Shown: piece by piece, positions 17,003 to 26,940 of the stretch
How the letters are laid out: every line of letters begins with the position of its first letter
Numbering within the stretch: the stretch's first letter is position 1
From: MKUN01 sp964481425
Lineage (GTDB): Bacteria > Bacteroidota > Bacteroidia > Chitinophagales > Chitinophagaceae
DNA length: 64,000 nt
NCBI GenBank assembly: GCA_964481425.1
Contig: CAYZTM010000006.1
Coordinates: 62,001-126,000 of the forward strand
Reading direction: 5' to 3'
Translations under genes and position numbers: made by a program
The notes under the pieces: model-generated
The model's database searches: none
Told to the model about the DNA's origin: nothing
Seen by the model: the letters and a program-made list of their open reading frames with translations, nothing else

Positions 17003-18361
17003 TTATTTACTTTCAAGTATCGTTTTTATAGGGTTCACCAATTGGTCTATATCCCCTGCACCCGCAGTTATGAACAGGGATAAAGGCGCCACTTTTACAT
17101 ATTCCAGCAAGCCCTCCTTCGACAAAATGGTACAGCTTTTATTACTCATCCTGTCTTGTATCATCTGTGCACTCACACCGGGTATCGGCAGTTCCCGTGC
17201 CGGGTATATATCCAGCAGTATCACCTCATCGGCCATATCCAGGCTATGGGCAAAGCCATCAGCCAGGTCGCGGGTACGGCTGTACAGGTGCGGCTGAAAG
17301 GCTACAACGCATTTGCGCCCTTTGAACAACTGCTTTGCACTGCTTATCAATGCAGCCAACTCTTCCGGGTGATGTGCATAGTCATCTATATACACCAGTT
17401 TATCATTCTTGACTACATATTCGAAACGACGCTTCACTCCTTTAAAACCCGGCAATGCATGTTTCACTTTTCCCGGACCGATGTTGAGCAGTTGTGTCAC
17501 CGCGATAGCCGCTACTGCATTCTCTACGTTATGCATTCCTCCAATGGCCAGGTGCATTTCATGCATCGCCCAGTCTTTGCCTTTTATGTCAAAAATGTAT
17601 TCACCATCCTGTTGCGTAATATTATATGCAAATACATCTGCGCTGTCATTTTGCAGGCTATAGGTGAGCTTGTTATCCCCTTCGAGGTCATGGCCTCTAT
17701 GCAGTCCATGTTTTGCCAGCAGCGTGCCACCAGGCTTTATGTTGGTCGTATATTGGATAAACGCCTGTTCCATATCTTCCACAGTGCCGTATATATCCAG
17801 GTGGTCTGCGTCCATAGCGGTCAACACAGCTATATCGGGACTCAGTTTCAGAAAGCTGCGGTCATACTCATCAGCCTCTACCACCGCTGTATCATTATCA
17901 CTGCTCCAGTAGTTACGATCATAATTAACAGATATCCCGCCAAGAAAGGCATTGCATCCATAACCGGTCTCACGCAACAGGTAGGCTATCATGGTAGATA
18001 TCGTGGTCTTGCCGTGTGTCCCGGCAACAGTTATCGCATGCATGGACTGCGTTATCCACTGCAATACATCACTGCGTTTATAAACAGGATAATCATTGTC
18101 GCGATACCAGTTCAGTTCACTGTGTGCTGAAGGTATAGCAGGAGTATATACCACCAGTTCCGCCTCTTTATCCAGCAGCTCCACATCATCGGTATAATGC
18201 ACGGTCATGCCCTCGGAAACCAACTGCCTGGTCAGCTCCGTTTCAGCACGGTCGTAGCCACTAACATCAGCACCCCGATCTCTGAAAAAGCGTGCGAGAG
18301 CGCTCATACCGATGCCACCGATACCTATGAAATAAACCCGTTTCAGTTCTCCTACGTTCAT
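17003..18361 (-). CDS. murC: UDP-N-acetylmuramate--L-alanine ligase
   Basis: Adds L-alanine to UDP-MurNAc with ATP hydrolysis in the cytoplasm. The N-terminal Rossmann domain carries GIGGIGMSALA (13-23), the ATP loop GTHGKTT is at 114-120, and the Mur ligase C domain contains YAHHPEELAAL. The 452-residue length is standard. Its ATG overlaps the murG stop by one base at 18361, and ftsQ begins directly after its stop, showing translational coupling along the cluster. Confidence 0.97.
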   Translation of the reverse strand: MNVGELKRVYFIGIGGIGMSALARFFRDRGADVSGYDRAETELTRQLVSEGMTVHYTDDVELLDKEAELVVYTPAIPSAHSELNWYRDNDYPVYKRSDVLQWITQSMHAITVAGTHGKTTISTMIAYLLRETGYGCNAFLGGISVNYDRNYWSSDNDTAVVEADEYDRSFLKLSPDIAVLTAMDADHLDIYGTVEDMEQAFIQYTTNIKPGGTLLAKHGLHRGHDLEGDNKLTYSLQNDSADVFAYNITQQDGEYIFDIKGKDWAMHEMHLAIGGMHNVENAVAAIAVTQLLNIGPGKVKHALPGFKGVKRRFEYVVKNDKLVYIDDYAHHPEELAALISSAKQLFKGRKCVVAFQPHLYSRTRDLADGFAHSLDMADEVILLDIYPARELPIPGVSAQMIQDRMSNKSCTILSKEGLLEYVKVAPLSLFITAGAGDIDQLVNPIKTILESK

Positions 18362-19461
18362 TACTTTATCGCTATCTCCATTACTTTTTTTGCGATCCGC
18401 TCGTCCGCGTCCTTTATTGCCAGCCTTTGCAGGCTTTTACTCATTACATCCTGCATGGCCTCATCATGCAGCAGGTGTTTTATTTTCTTCACCAGTTCTA
18501 CCTTTGCATCGTTGTCCTTTACCATCATGGCCGCGTTGTGCTCCACCAGTGCCATTGCATTGCTGGTCTGGTGGTCTTCCGCTGCGTATGGATAAGGCAC
18601 AAATATTACCGGCTTACCTACTATACACAACTCGGCTATAGCCAGCGCACCCGCTCTCGACACTACCATATCAGCAGCCGCATAGGCATAGTCCATCTCC
18701 CGGATGAACTCAAATACCTTTACTTTACCCGCAAAAGCCTCAGCCCGCTTCTTTGCCTGTTCGTAGTATGGCTTTCCTGTCTGCCATATTAATTGCACAC
18801 CTTCTTCGATCATTTCATCGAGATGCATATCGATCGATTCATTGACCGATTTCGCACCGAGGCTGCCACCTACTACAAGTATTGTCGTTTTCCCTTCATC
18901 CATACCCAGCCAGCTCTGACCTTCAGCCCGACTGATGTTCATCGCCGATATATTCTTCCTTACAGGGTTACCGGTGAACAGAATCTTGCCGGCAGGGAAA
19001 AAACGTTCCATATGATCATAGGCCACACAAACAGCTTTAGCCCTTTTGGCCAGTATTTTGTTACTCTTACCGGCAAATGAGTTCTGCTCCTGTATCAGTG
19101 TAGGAATGCTCATACCCTGCGCTGCATTCAGCACCGGGAAACTTGCATAACCGCCCACACCTACTACAGCATTCGGTTTAAAGTCCTGTAGTATCTTCCT
19201 GGCCTGGGCCCTGCTTTTCAGCAGCTTGAAGGGCAATAGCAGGTTTTTAAAAAAGTTACTCCTGTTATAGCCGGCTATATCTAGTCCTATTATCTCAAAA
19301 CCCTCCTGCGGCACCTTCTCCATTTCCATTTTTCCTTTTGCACCTACAAAAAGTAATTGCGTACCTGCAGACAGTCGCTGCAAAGCATGACCTATGGCTA
19401 CTGCCGGGAATATGTGCCCGCCTGTGCCGCCGCCTGCTATTATGATACGCATATTGCTCAT
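18361..19461 (-). CDS. murG: UDP-GlcNAc:undecaprenyl-pyrophosphoryl-MurNAc-pentapeptide GlcNAc transferase
   Basis: A GT28 enzyme that converts lipid I to lipid II on the cytoplasmic face of the inner membrane. The glycine-rich N-terminal loop GGGTGGHIFPA starts at residue 10. The C-domain UDP-sugar site has SRAGALAIAELCIVGKP and the FVPYPYAAEDHQTSNA box. Length 366 is typical. It lies three bases after ftsW and overlaps murC by one base. Confidence 0.97.
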   Translation of the reverse strand: MSNMRIIIAGGGTGGHIFPAVAIGHALQRLSAGTQLLFVGAKGKMEMEKVPQEGFEIIGLDIAGYNRSNFFKNLLLPFKLLKSRAQARKILQDFKPNAVVGVGGYASFPVLNAAQGMSIPTLIQEQNSFAGKSNKILAKRAKAVCVAYDHMERFFPAGKILFTGNPVRKNISAMNISRAEGQSWLGMDEGKTTILVVGGSLGAKSVNESIDMHLDEMIEEGVQLIWQTGKPYYEQAKKRAEAFAGKVKVFEFIREMDYAYAAADMVVSRAGALAIAELCIVGKPVIFVPYPYAAEDHQTSNAMALVEHNAAMMVKDNDAKVELVKKIKHLLHDEAMQDVMSKSLQRLAIKDADERIAKKVMEIAIK

Positions 19462-19464
19462 GGT

Positions 19465-20718
19465 CTATGCCGGTATTACCTGTTTCGTTCTTTTACGTTT
19501 TGGTTTTTCTTCTTCCTCTTCGGTTTCATCCTCTTCTTCTTCCTGGTCAATTTCTTTTGCTGCCTCCGCCTTTTTCTTTCCCTCCATTTCATCTACATAC
19601 TTGCTCACACTCAGCACAATGCCTATCGCTATACTGGTAAACCAGATAGACGAGCCTCCCATACTTATCATGGGCAGGGTAAGGCCTGTCACCGGTACCA
19701 GGTGCACATTAACAGCCATGTTCAACATGGCCTGAAACACAAGCGTTATACTTAATCCTACCGCCAGGAATGCCCCGAATGCATAAGGACACCTCCGGAA
19801 AATGAGTATACTTCGCCAGAGAAACAGCAGGTACAGAAACACGATCACGGCCCCGCCTATAAGTCCATATTCCTCAATGATTATAGAGTAAATGAAATCA
19901 GAATAAGGGTGCGGCAGGAAATTGCGTTGCTTACTGTTGCCCGGGCCGAGGCCGGTAATACCACCGTTAGCTATGGCTATCTTAGCCTGCTGTACCTGGT
20001 AAACAGCATCGCCTTTTTTACCATCTTTCTTCTTGCCCCCGACAAAATCTTCAACCCTTTGTTCCCAGGTAGCTGCACGGCCAAAGCCGGTCACCTTCGA
20101 CACGAAGAAAAGCAGCACGGCCCCTACGAGTCCGCCTACTGCCAGCAAGGCAAGGTGCCTCACACGTATGCGGCCTATAAAGAATAATATGCTGCAGGTG
20201 AAACCAAGCATCAATGCCGTAGAAAGATTGGCCGGTGCAATAAGCAGGCAAGTCACCGCTACCGGCACAAGGACCGGCACGAAACCTTTTCGCAGGTCTT
20301 TGATCACTGATTGCTTCATACTCAGCATACGGGCCAGCAACATGAACAAGGCCAACTTCGCAAGGTCCGAGGTCTGGAACGTGAGGTTAATGACCGGGAG
20401 CCTTATCCAGCGGGAGCCTTCGTTGAGCTTGGTACCGAAGAACAGTGTATATATCAACAAGGGCACGCTCAGCATATATAACAGCAAAGCCAGTTTGGCG
20501 AACTTGGTATAGTTGATCCTGTGCACCCAGTATATGATAAGCAAGCCCAACCCCAGTACCAGCAGTTGTTTTATAAGGTAATAGCTGGCGTTCTTATCCA
20601 TCCGGTAAGCTAATGAACCTGTTGAGCTATAAACAGCCATCAGGCTGATGAACGACAATACGATCACCACCCCCCAGATCACCTGGTCGCCTCTTGTCTT
20701 ATTTAACAACTGTTTCAT
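19465..20718 (-). CDS. ftsW: SEDS peptidoglycan polymerase FtsW
   Basis: The division-specific SEDS glycosyltransferase that works with the transpeptidase FtsI. About ten membrane segments span residues 15-380. The family box ANGGITGLGPGNSKQRNFLP is followed by PYSDFIYSIIIEEYGLIGG, typical of FtsW/RodA. The cytoplasmic C tail (about 385-417) is an acidic run of Glu/Asp followed by a basic KPKRKRTKQ end. RodA would be the alternative, but the dcw context favours FtsW. It lies 17 bases after murD and 3 bases before murG. Confidence 0.95.
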   Translation of the reverse strand: MKQLLNKTRGDQVIWGVVIVLSFISLMAVYSSTGSLAYRMDKNASYYLIKQLLVLGLGLLIIYWVHRINYTKFAKLALLLYMLSVPLLIYTLFFGTKLNEGSRWIRLPVINLTFQTSDLAKLALFMLLARMLSMKQSVIKDLRKGFVPVLVPVAVTCLLIAPANLSTALMLGFTCSILFFIGRIRVRHLALLAVGGLVGAVLLFFVSKVTGFGRAATWEQRVEDFVGGKKKDGKKGDAVYQVQQAKIAIANGGITGLGPGNSKQRNFLPHPYSDFIYSIIIEEYGLIGGAVIVFLYLLFLWRSILIFRRCPYAFGAFLAVGLSITLVFQAMLNMAVNVHLVPVTGLTLPMISMGGSSIWFTSIAIGIVLSVSKYVDEMEGKKKAEAAKEIDQEEEEDETEEEEEKPKRKRTKQVIPA

Positions 20719-20735
20719 AACTCACCAATTCATGT

Positions 20736-22097
20736 TTATAATGCCCGAACAGCTTCTTTGAATTGCTGCCCACGGTCTTCATAGTTTTTAAACAGGTCGA
20801 AGCTGGCACATGCCGGCGCCAGCAGTACCGAATCGCCCCCTTCGGCAAGCGCGTAAGCCGCATGCACGGCGTCATATGCACTCTGCGTATCCACAACAGC
20901 ACTTACCACTCCGTCAAAAGCCTCGTGTATAGGCTTGTTATCTATACCCATGCAAACGATGGCCTTCACCTTCTCTTTTACCAGGTCCATTATTTCGTTG
21001 TAATCATTCCCTTTATCCTGGCCACCCAATATCAGCACCACGGGTGTCCTCATACTTTCCAGCGCAAACCATACCGAATTCACATTAGTCGCCTTGCTAT
21101 CGTTGATAAAATCAACACCGCGAATGGTCGCTACGAATTCCAGCCTGTGCTCCAGGCCTTCGAATGTTGCGAAGCTTTCCCTGATCTTTTCCTTCCTGAT
21201 CCCTGCTATACGTGCCGATATGCCTGCTGCCATGCTATTGTACTGATTATGTTTCCCTTTTATCGAAAGATCATGAATGGACATATTGAGCTCTTCATCA
21301 CCAAAGCGGATATGAATGTTATCATTCTCCACAAATCCTCCATCATTATTAACTGAGTTCTGTTCGCTCATCGTGAAATATATTTTGCGTGAATTAATGG
21401 TATGAGTTGAGAGGTGATCTTTAATCACCGGGTCGTCGTAGTTAAGTATCAGGTAGTTCCCCGCATCCTGGTTCTCTGCGATACGGAATTTGGCTGCTAT
21501 ATAGTTCTCGAACTTATAATCGTAGCGGTCCAGGTGATCGGGCGTAATGTTCAGCAACACTGCTATATCGGGCCTGAAGTAGTGTATATCGTCCAGTTGG
21601 AAACTGCTTACCTCCATTACGTACCACTTACAGGGTTGCTCGGCGATCTGCTTTGCAAAGCTGTAGCCGATGTTACCTACCATGGCCACATCATATTCGG
21701 CATCTTTTAGCAAATGATAGGTAAGCTTGGTCGTAGTGCTTTTACCGTTACTGCCTGTTATAGCTATGATCTTGCTATCGCCCTTATAGCGATAACCAAA
21801 CTCTATCTCGCTGCACACTTCTATATCCGCCTTGCGTATCTCCTTCATCAGCTCGGTCTTTTCGCTGATACCGGGGCTTTTTACGATACAATGGGCTGCC
21901 AATATATCCCGCATAGTGTGCTTGCCTTCTTCAAAGCTTACCCCTGCATGCTGCATGGCTTCCTTAAAATGCTCCTTTATAACACCCCCGTCACTTACGA
22001 ACACATCCCAGCCCTGCTGCTTACCCAGCATAGCTGCCCCTACACCGCTTTCGCCGGCGCCCAGTACCACAAGCTTTTTATTTGCGTTCGTTTGCAC
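20736..22097 (-). CDS. murD: UDP-N-acetylmuramoyl-L-alanine--D-glutamate ligase
   Basis: Adds D-glutamate to UDP-MurNAc-L-Ala. The start is set at the GTG at 22097-22095, which overlaps the mraY stop as TAGTG, the same one-base coupling seen at three other junctions in this cluster. The ATG at 22154 would add 19 residues (DSGHHTGHIEYSDIK) unlike the family and would overlap mraY by 58 bases. From the GTG start, LVVLGAGESGVGAAML gives the N-domain nucleotide fold and GSNGKSTT near 115 gives the ATP loop. HRLEF and NDSKATN are also typical of MurD. The resulting length of 453 is normal. Confidence 0.93.
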   Translation of the reverse strand: MQTNANKKLVVLGAGESGVGAAMLGKQQGWDVFVSDGGVIKEHFKEAMQHAGVSFEEGKHTMRDILAAHCIVKSPGISEKTELMKEIRKADIEVCSEIEFGYRYKGDSKIIAITGSNGKSTTTKLTYHLLKDAEYDVAMVGNIGYSFAKQIAEQPCKWYVMEVSSFQLDDIHYFRPDIAVLLNITPDHLDRYDYKFENYIAAKFRIAENQDAGNYLILNYDDPVIKDHLSTHTINSRKIYFTMSEQNSVNNDGGFVENDNIHIRFGDEELNMSIHDLSIKGKHNQYNSMAAGISARIAGIRKEKIRESFATFEGLEHRLEFVATIRGVDFINDSKATNVNSVWFALESMRTPVVLILGGQDKGNDYNEIMDLVKEKVKAIVCMGIDNKPIHEAFDGVVSAVVDTQSAYDAVHAAYALAEGGDSVLLAPACASFDLFKNYEDRGQQFKEAVRAL

Positions 22098-23368
22098 TAT
22101 TGCAGTTTTAATGTCACTATACTCAATATGGCCAGTATGATGCCCACTATCCAAAACCTCGTTACTATTTTGCTTTCATGATACCCTAACATCTGGTAGT
22201 GATGATGCAGGGGCGACATCAAAAAGATGCGGCGGCCCTCGCCATACTTTTTCCAGGTACGATTGAAGTACCATACCTGTAACACGACCGACAGGTTCTC
22301 GACAAGGAAAATGCCGCAGATGATAGGTATCAATAATTCTTTACGTACTATTATAGAAAGTGAGGCAATGATGCCACCCAATGCAAGGCTTCCTGTATCG
22401 CCCATGAATACCTGTGCCGGGTAGGCATTGTACCAGAGGAAACCGACACATGCACCAATAAAGGCTCCGATAAAAATGGACAACTCGGCAAGGTTGGGGA
22501 TGTGCATGATGTTCAGGTAATCGGCGAAAATGTAGTTACCCGACAGGTACGCAAATACGCCAAGGGTTATACCTGCAATGGCGGAGCTGCCTGTGGCGAG
22601 GCCATCTATACCATCCGTTATGTTAGCGCCATTAGATACAGCAACAATGATGAAGGTCACAAAAATGATATAGATGATGGGCGTTACTGTCTTCACAGCT
22701 TTTTTACCGAACACTGCTGCGATGCGCGCAAAACTCATCTCATGGGATTTCACAAACGGGATGGTGGTGGTGGCACTCTTTATCCTCATGTATTTATGCT
22801 CCACACCATTTTCATCCTTGCGTGTAAAGGGGCCCGATATCACTTTTTCCGCAGCATTGTACACTATGGGTTGTTCTTTTACCATTTCCCGGCTTACCAC
22901 CACATTATTATTATAGTACATGGTGGCGCCCACTATAATGCCCAGTCCCACCTGGCCCATGATCTTAAAGCGCCCGGCCAGTCCTTCTTTATTTTTGCGG
23001 AACACTTTGATGTAATCATCTACGAATCCTACCAAGCCCAGCCATATGGTCGATACCAGCATCAGGATGATATATACATTCGTGATCCGCGCGAAGAGAA
23101 GGGTAGGAATCAATATGGCCGATATGATAATGATACCGCCCATGGTCGGAGTGCCCTTCTTCGCCTTTTCACCCTCCAGCCCAAGGTCTCGCACTGTCTC
23201 CCCTATTTGTTTACGCTGCAGGTATTTTATCAGCCTCTTGCCCATCAGCATACTGATGACCAGCGACAGGATAATAGCCAGTGCAGCACGGAAGGTGATA
23301 TAATAGAATACCCCCGCCCCGAAAAGGCCAAAATGCTCACGCAGGTATGTAAAAAAATAGTAGAACAT
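22097..23368 (-). CDS. mraY: Phospho-MurNAc-pentapeptide translocase
   Basis: An inner-membrane enzyme that transfers phospho-MurNAc-pentapeptide to undecaprenyl phosphate, making lipid I. It has about ten membrane segments, the early box GTPTMGGI, the Asp pair in GFVDDYIK, and ITDGIDGLATG and the PLHHHYQ loop. At 423 residues it is about 60 longer than E. coli MraY. The excess is a hydrophilic insert around 155-215 (from EMVKEQP to SHEMSFARIA), as in other Bacteroidota. Both ends overlap neighbours by one base (murE and murD). Confidence 0.96.
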   Translation of the reverse strand: MFYYFFTYLREHFGLFGAGVFYYITFRAALAIILSLVISMLMGKRLIKYLQRKQIGETVRDLGLEGEKAKKGTPTMGGIIIISAILIPTLLFARITNVYIILMLVSTIWLGLVGFVDDYIKVFRKNKEGLAGRFKIMGQVGLGIIVGATMYYNNNVVVSREMVKEQPIVYNAAEKVISGPFTRKDENGVEHKYMRIKSATTTIPFVKSHEMSFARIAAVFGKKAVKTVTPIIYIIFVTFIIVAVSNGANITDGIDGLATGSSAIAGITLGVFAYLSGNYIFADYLNIMHIPNLAELSIFIGAFIGACVGFLWYNAYPAQVFMGDTGSLALGGIIASLSIIVRKELLIPIICGIFLVENLSVVLQVWYFNRTWKKYGEGRRIFLMSPLHHHYQMLGYHESKIVTRFWIVGIILAILSIVTLKLQ

Positions 23369-24834
23369 TACCTGTTCAGTAGTTTAAATGTTTCCGTCAA
23401 TATTTCCCTGTCATCAAAGTGGTGTTTCACACCTTTTATTTCCTGGTAGTTCTCATGTCCTTTACCGGCTACCAGCAGTATATCTTCAGGCATAGCAAGC
23501 GCTATTGCCGTTTTTATCGCTTCTTTCCTGTCACTGATGCGCAGCATCTTGCGCTTCTGCGCCATACTCAGCCCTGCTTCCATATCGTCCAGTATGGCTT
23601 CCGGGTCCTCACTGCGCGGGTTGTCCGAAGTCAGTATCGCCTTGTCACTATGCTCACAAGCTACTTCGGCCATTATGGGGCGCTTGGTCTTGTCGCGGTC
23701 GCCACCACAGCCCACCACTGTTATGATCTGCTGTCCACCGGTGCGTAGTTGTTTTATCGTTGCCAATACATTGATCAATGCGTCGGGAGTATGGGCATAG
23801 TCCACTATGCCCAATATCCTGTCGTTGGCCGACATGAATGTTTCAAACCTGCCCGGCGCGCCATGCAGGTCACTGAGTATGGCCAATACCTGCATTTTGT
23901 CTGCCCCCAGCAATACTGCAGTACCATATACCGCCAGCAGGTTGTAAGCATTAAAGGTGCCGGTCATCCTGAAGTGTGCTTCGTGGTTATCCACCATCAT
24001 CACCAGCCCGGTAAGGTTATTCTCCAGCACCTTACCCTTTATGGTTGCGGGCATCTTCAGGCTGTAGGTATTCTTAACAGCTTTGGTATTTTGCAGCATC
24101 ACCATGCCACGTTTGTCATCCGCATTGGTAAGTGCGAACGCTTCAGCAGGCAGGCCATCGAAAAAGCTCTTCTTTACTCTTATATATTCATCAAATGTTT
24201 TGTGGTAGTCCAGGTGGTCGTGGGTAATGTTGGTAAACACAGCCCCGGCAAACTCAAGTCCTTCTATTCTGCGCTGATGTATAGCGTGTGAGCTCACCTC
24301 CATAAACACAAATTCACATCCTGCAGCTGCCATCTTTGCCAGCAGTGCTTGTATCGATATTGCATCAGGGGTGGTGTGTGTGGCCACCTCGGCTATGTCG
24401 TGTATAAAATTCTGTACGGTGGAGATGAGCCCGCACTTATACCCCATAGCCTCGTATAATTGGTACAACAGGGTAGCACAGGTGGTCTTGCCATTGGTAC
24501 CGGTGATACCCACTACCTGCATTTGCCCGGATGGGTTACCATAAAATGCTGAAGCCAGCAGGCCGGCAGCAGCGGCGCTGTCTTTCACCTGCACATAGGT
24601 TACCCCGGCTTTTTGTTCAGCAGGCATTGTTTCGCAAACCACCGTAGCGGCGCCCTGTTCAATAGCTTTCCCTATGAACTCGTGCCCGTCAACAAGTGTG
24701 CCCTTCACTGCAATAAAGGCACTGCCCTCCTTCACCTTACGCGAGTCGATGCAGAGGTCATGCAACTGCACAGCAGTATCGCCAACTACCTTTATAGTTG
24801 CTACACGGCTCAGTATGTCCTTCAATAATTGCAT
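23368..24834 (-). CDS. murE: UDP-MurNAc-tripeptide synthetase, meso-DAP type
   Basis: Adds the third residue to UDP-MurNAc-L-Ala-D-Glu. The ATP loop GTNGKTT is at 112-118. The specificity motif is DNPR at 404-407, the form associated with meso-diaminopimelate rather than lysine, so the cell wall is predicted to be the Gram-negative A1gamma type. Length 488 is standard. The ATG overlaps the ftsI stop at 24834 and its stop overlaps the mraY ATG at 23368. MurF, which would normally follow, is not here. Confidence 0.96.
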   Translation of the reverse strand: MQLLKDILSRVATIKVVGDTAVQLHDLCIDSRKVKEGSAFIAVKGTLVDGHEFIGKAIEQGAATVVCETMPAEQKAGVTYVQVKDSAAAAGLLASAFYGNPSGQMQVVGITGTNGKTTCATLLYQLYEAMGYKCGLISTVQNFIHDIAEVATHTTPDAISIQALLAKMAAAGCEFVFMEVSSHAIHQRRIEGLEFAGAVFTNITHDHLDYHKTFDEYIRVKKSFFDGLPAEAFALTNADDKRGMVMLQNTKAVKNTYSLKMPATIKGKVLENNLTGLVMMVDNHEAHFRMTGTFNAYNLLAVYGTAVLLGADKMQVLAILSDLHGAPGRFETFMSANDRILGIVDYAHTPDALINVLATIKQLRTGGQQIITVVGCGGDRDKTKRPIMAEVACEHSDKAILTSDNPRSEDPEAILDDMEAGLSMAQKRKMLRISDRKEAIKTAIALAMPEDILLVAGKGHENYQEIKGVKHHFDDREILTETFKLLNR

Positions 24835-26927
24835 CAGCTCAGTTGCAGCGTTATATTTTGTCCTTTGTTGATCTTCGTTCCCGGGGGTAGCGACTGTGAA
24901 AGCACCCTTCCTTTACCATTCAGTTGCACTTGCATACCCTGGCTTTCCAGCAGGTACACAGCATCCTTCAACCCCATTCCCGTTACATCGGGTACATATC
25001 CCCGATACACCTGTTTGGGGCGCATCACCACATTGTGGCTCGAATCGGTATTGACAGAGGTCATCTCTTCTCCCGGTACAGCATCACTTGTTTTTATACC
25101 CAGGTCCTTTAACAGTACATCATAGCTCCACGCAGTGGCTACGGCGCCTTGCACTTTATTTTGCGCATTTCTTGCCAAGCTATCCAGCGGGCCGGACCAC
25201 GCGCCTTTACTATTGGCAAATATCCTGTCCGCTATCATCCTGAATACCGGGGCGGCTATAGCGCCTCCATAGTAAGCACTGCTATGCGGCTTGGTACGTA
25301 TCACTACTGCTATAGTGTATTTAGGCTGGCCGGCAGGAAAAAATCCAACGAATGAGCCCTGGTAGATACCCGCAGAGTAGCCGAAACCTTTATCGGCAAC
25401 CTGTGCTGTACCGGTTTTACCGGCAATGGCATAATAAGGAGACCTGATACTATGCGCGGTACCCATCGTCACTACAGAGTCCATACAGCGCCTCATCTGC
25501 GCTATGGTCGACGAATCACCGATATGTTCTTCAAGCACTGTCGGCTCAATAGTTTTTACATCCTTGCCATATTCCCTTATGGCGCTTACCAGGTAAGGCT
25601 TCATCATCCTGCCGCCATTGGCCACCGCATTATACAGCATGCAGGTATGCAGGGGGGTTATCAGCACTTCATAACCGGTTGCCATCCAGGGTAGCGTAGT
25701 AGCACTCCAGCTTTTATTCTTTGGTGATTTTACGGTAGGGCTGCGCTCTCCGGCAATGTCTATACCCGTACGCCTGTCCAGGTGTAGCTTATGAAGATGT
25801 TCTACAAACTTTTCCGGTTGTTTATAATAATAGGTATAGGCCAGTTTGGCCATGGCGGCATTCGATGATTCAGCATACGCCTTCCAGATGGGTATTGCGT
25901 GAAGTCCGCCTTCTGCATCTTTCATTACCCTGTTACCAAAACGTATGGCACCGCCCTCTGCATCCACAATGTCATTCACCGTTACGTACCTATCGTTCAG
26001 CAGCGACAACAGGGTAGCTGCCTTAAAAGTAGAGCCCGGCTCGGTTGGCATCAACGCATAGTTCAGGTCTTCCCAATAACTGCCATCGTCCTGCCGACCC
26101 AGGTTTACCAATGCACGTATCTTACCTGTTTGCACCTCCATCACCACAACTGTGCCGTATTTACACTCATATTTTTGCAGCACACTCATCAGCGCATGTT
26201 CTGCTACATCCTGTACGCTCACATCTATTGTGGTCACAATATCCTTACCGTTTTGCGGGTCCACTTCCGAGCCCTCTACCGGCACCCATACATTCCCGGT
26301 AGCTCTTTGTGCCACTTGTATGCCGTCCGTGCCTTTCAGCAGGCTGTCATACCTGTTCTCAAGCCCCACGGCCTGGCTGTTCTCACGCCACAGTCCTATG
26401 GTGCGATACGCCAGCATGCCGTAAGGATTGATTCGCTTCTCACGCGGATCTTCTATAAAACCACCGTATGCCTTTCCTTTATTGAAGATGGGGAAGGAGC
26501 GCACGGCCTGGTAATCATAATAAGCAAGGTTCCTGCGCAGCAGGTAATAACGGCTGCCCTTATCATATTCATGTTGCAGCATTTGCCTGTATTGGGCCGC
26601 TGTGCCATCCTTGAAGAGGCCTGCCAGGCATTTCGACAGGCTGTCTACATGCTCATTAAATAATTTAGGGCTGATCACCGAAAAGTCGATATGCACATCA
26701 AATTGCGGAATGGAAGAGCAAAGCAGCTGCCCGTCCTCTGTATAAATATTGCCTCTTTCAGCAGGCAGGGAGTCGGTCCGGGTGTACATTTCCTGCCCCA
26801 GCTTCCTAAGGTCAGGCCCTTCTTTCACCTGTATCTTCGCGGCCTGCAATACAATGGCCAGCCCGAACAGGCAAATGCCTGTGAATGCTATATAAACCCT
26901 GAACCGTATGTCCTTCTTTATATCCAA
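24834..26927 (-). CDS. ftsI: Division-specific penicillin-binding protein (FtsI/PBP3) with PASTA domain
   Basis: A class B transpeptidase that cross-links septal peptidoglycan. One N-terminal membrane anchor spans about 10-30, followed by a pedestal domain. The transpeptidase domain carries Ser299 in STFK (299-302), SSN at 354-356 and KTG at 504-506. A single PASTA domain occupies about 638-697 (VPDVTGMGLKDAVYLLES). The PASTA domain is absent from E. coli FtsI but common in Bacteroidota. It follows ftsL after 13 bases and overlaps murE by one base. Confidence 0.95.
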   Translation of the reverse strand: MDIKKDIRFRVYIAFTGICLFGLAIVLQAAKIQVKEGPDLRKLGQEMYTRTDSLPAERGNIYTEDGQLLCSSIPQFDVHIDFSVISPKLFNEHVDSLSKCLAGLFKDGTAAQYRQMLQHEYDKGSRYYLLRRNLAYYDYQAVRSFPIFNKGKAYGGFIEDPREKRINPYGMLAYRTIGLWRENSQAVGLENRYDSLLKGTDGIQVAQRATGNVWVPVEGSEVDPQNGKDIVTTIDVSVQDVAEHALMSVLQKYECKYGTVVVMEVQTGKIRALVNLGRQDDGSYWEDLNYALMPTEPGSTFKAATLLSLLNDRYVTVNDIVDAEGGAIRFGNRVMKDAEGGLHAIPIWKAYAESSNAAMAKLAYTYYYKQPEKFVEHLHKLHLDRRTGIDIAGERSPTVKSPKNKSWSATTLPWMATGYEVLITPLHTCMLYNAVANGGRMMKPYLVSAIREYGKDVKTIEPTVLEEHIGDSSTIAQMRRCMDSVVTMGTAHSIRSPYYAIAGKTGTAQVADKGFGYSAGIYQGSFVGFFPAGQPKYTIAVVIRTKPHSSAYYGGAIAAPVFRMIADRIFANSKGAWSGPLDSLARNAQNKVQGAVATAWSYDVLLKDLGIKTSDAVPGEEMTSVNTDSSHNVVMRPKQVYRGYVPDVTGMGLKDAVYLLESQGMQVQLNGKGRVLSQSLPPGTKINKGQNITLQLS

Positions 26928-26940
26928 TCCCCTTACTGTA

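Noticed and set aside
15032..18130. Long plus-strand open frames opposite ftsA, ftsQ and murC
   Set aside because: They run antisense to clearly conserved genes, have no recognisable domain, and arise from codon composition.
22502..23449. A 315-codon plus-strand frame opposite mraY
   Set aside because: Tyr/His-rich antisense shadow of a conserved membrane protein gene with no family resemblance.
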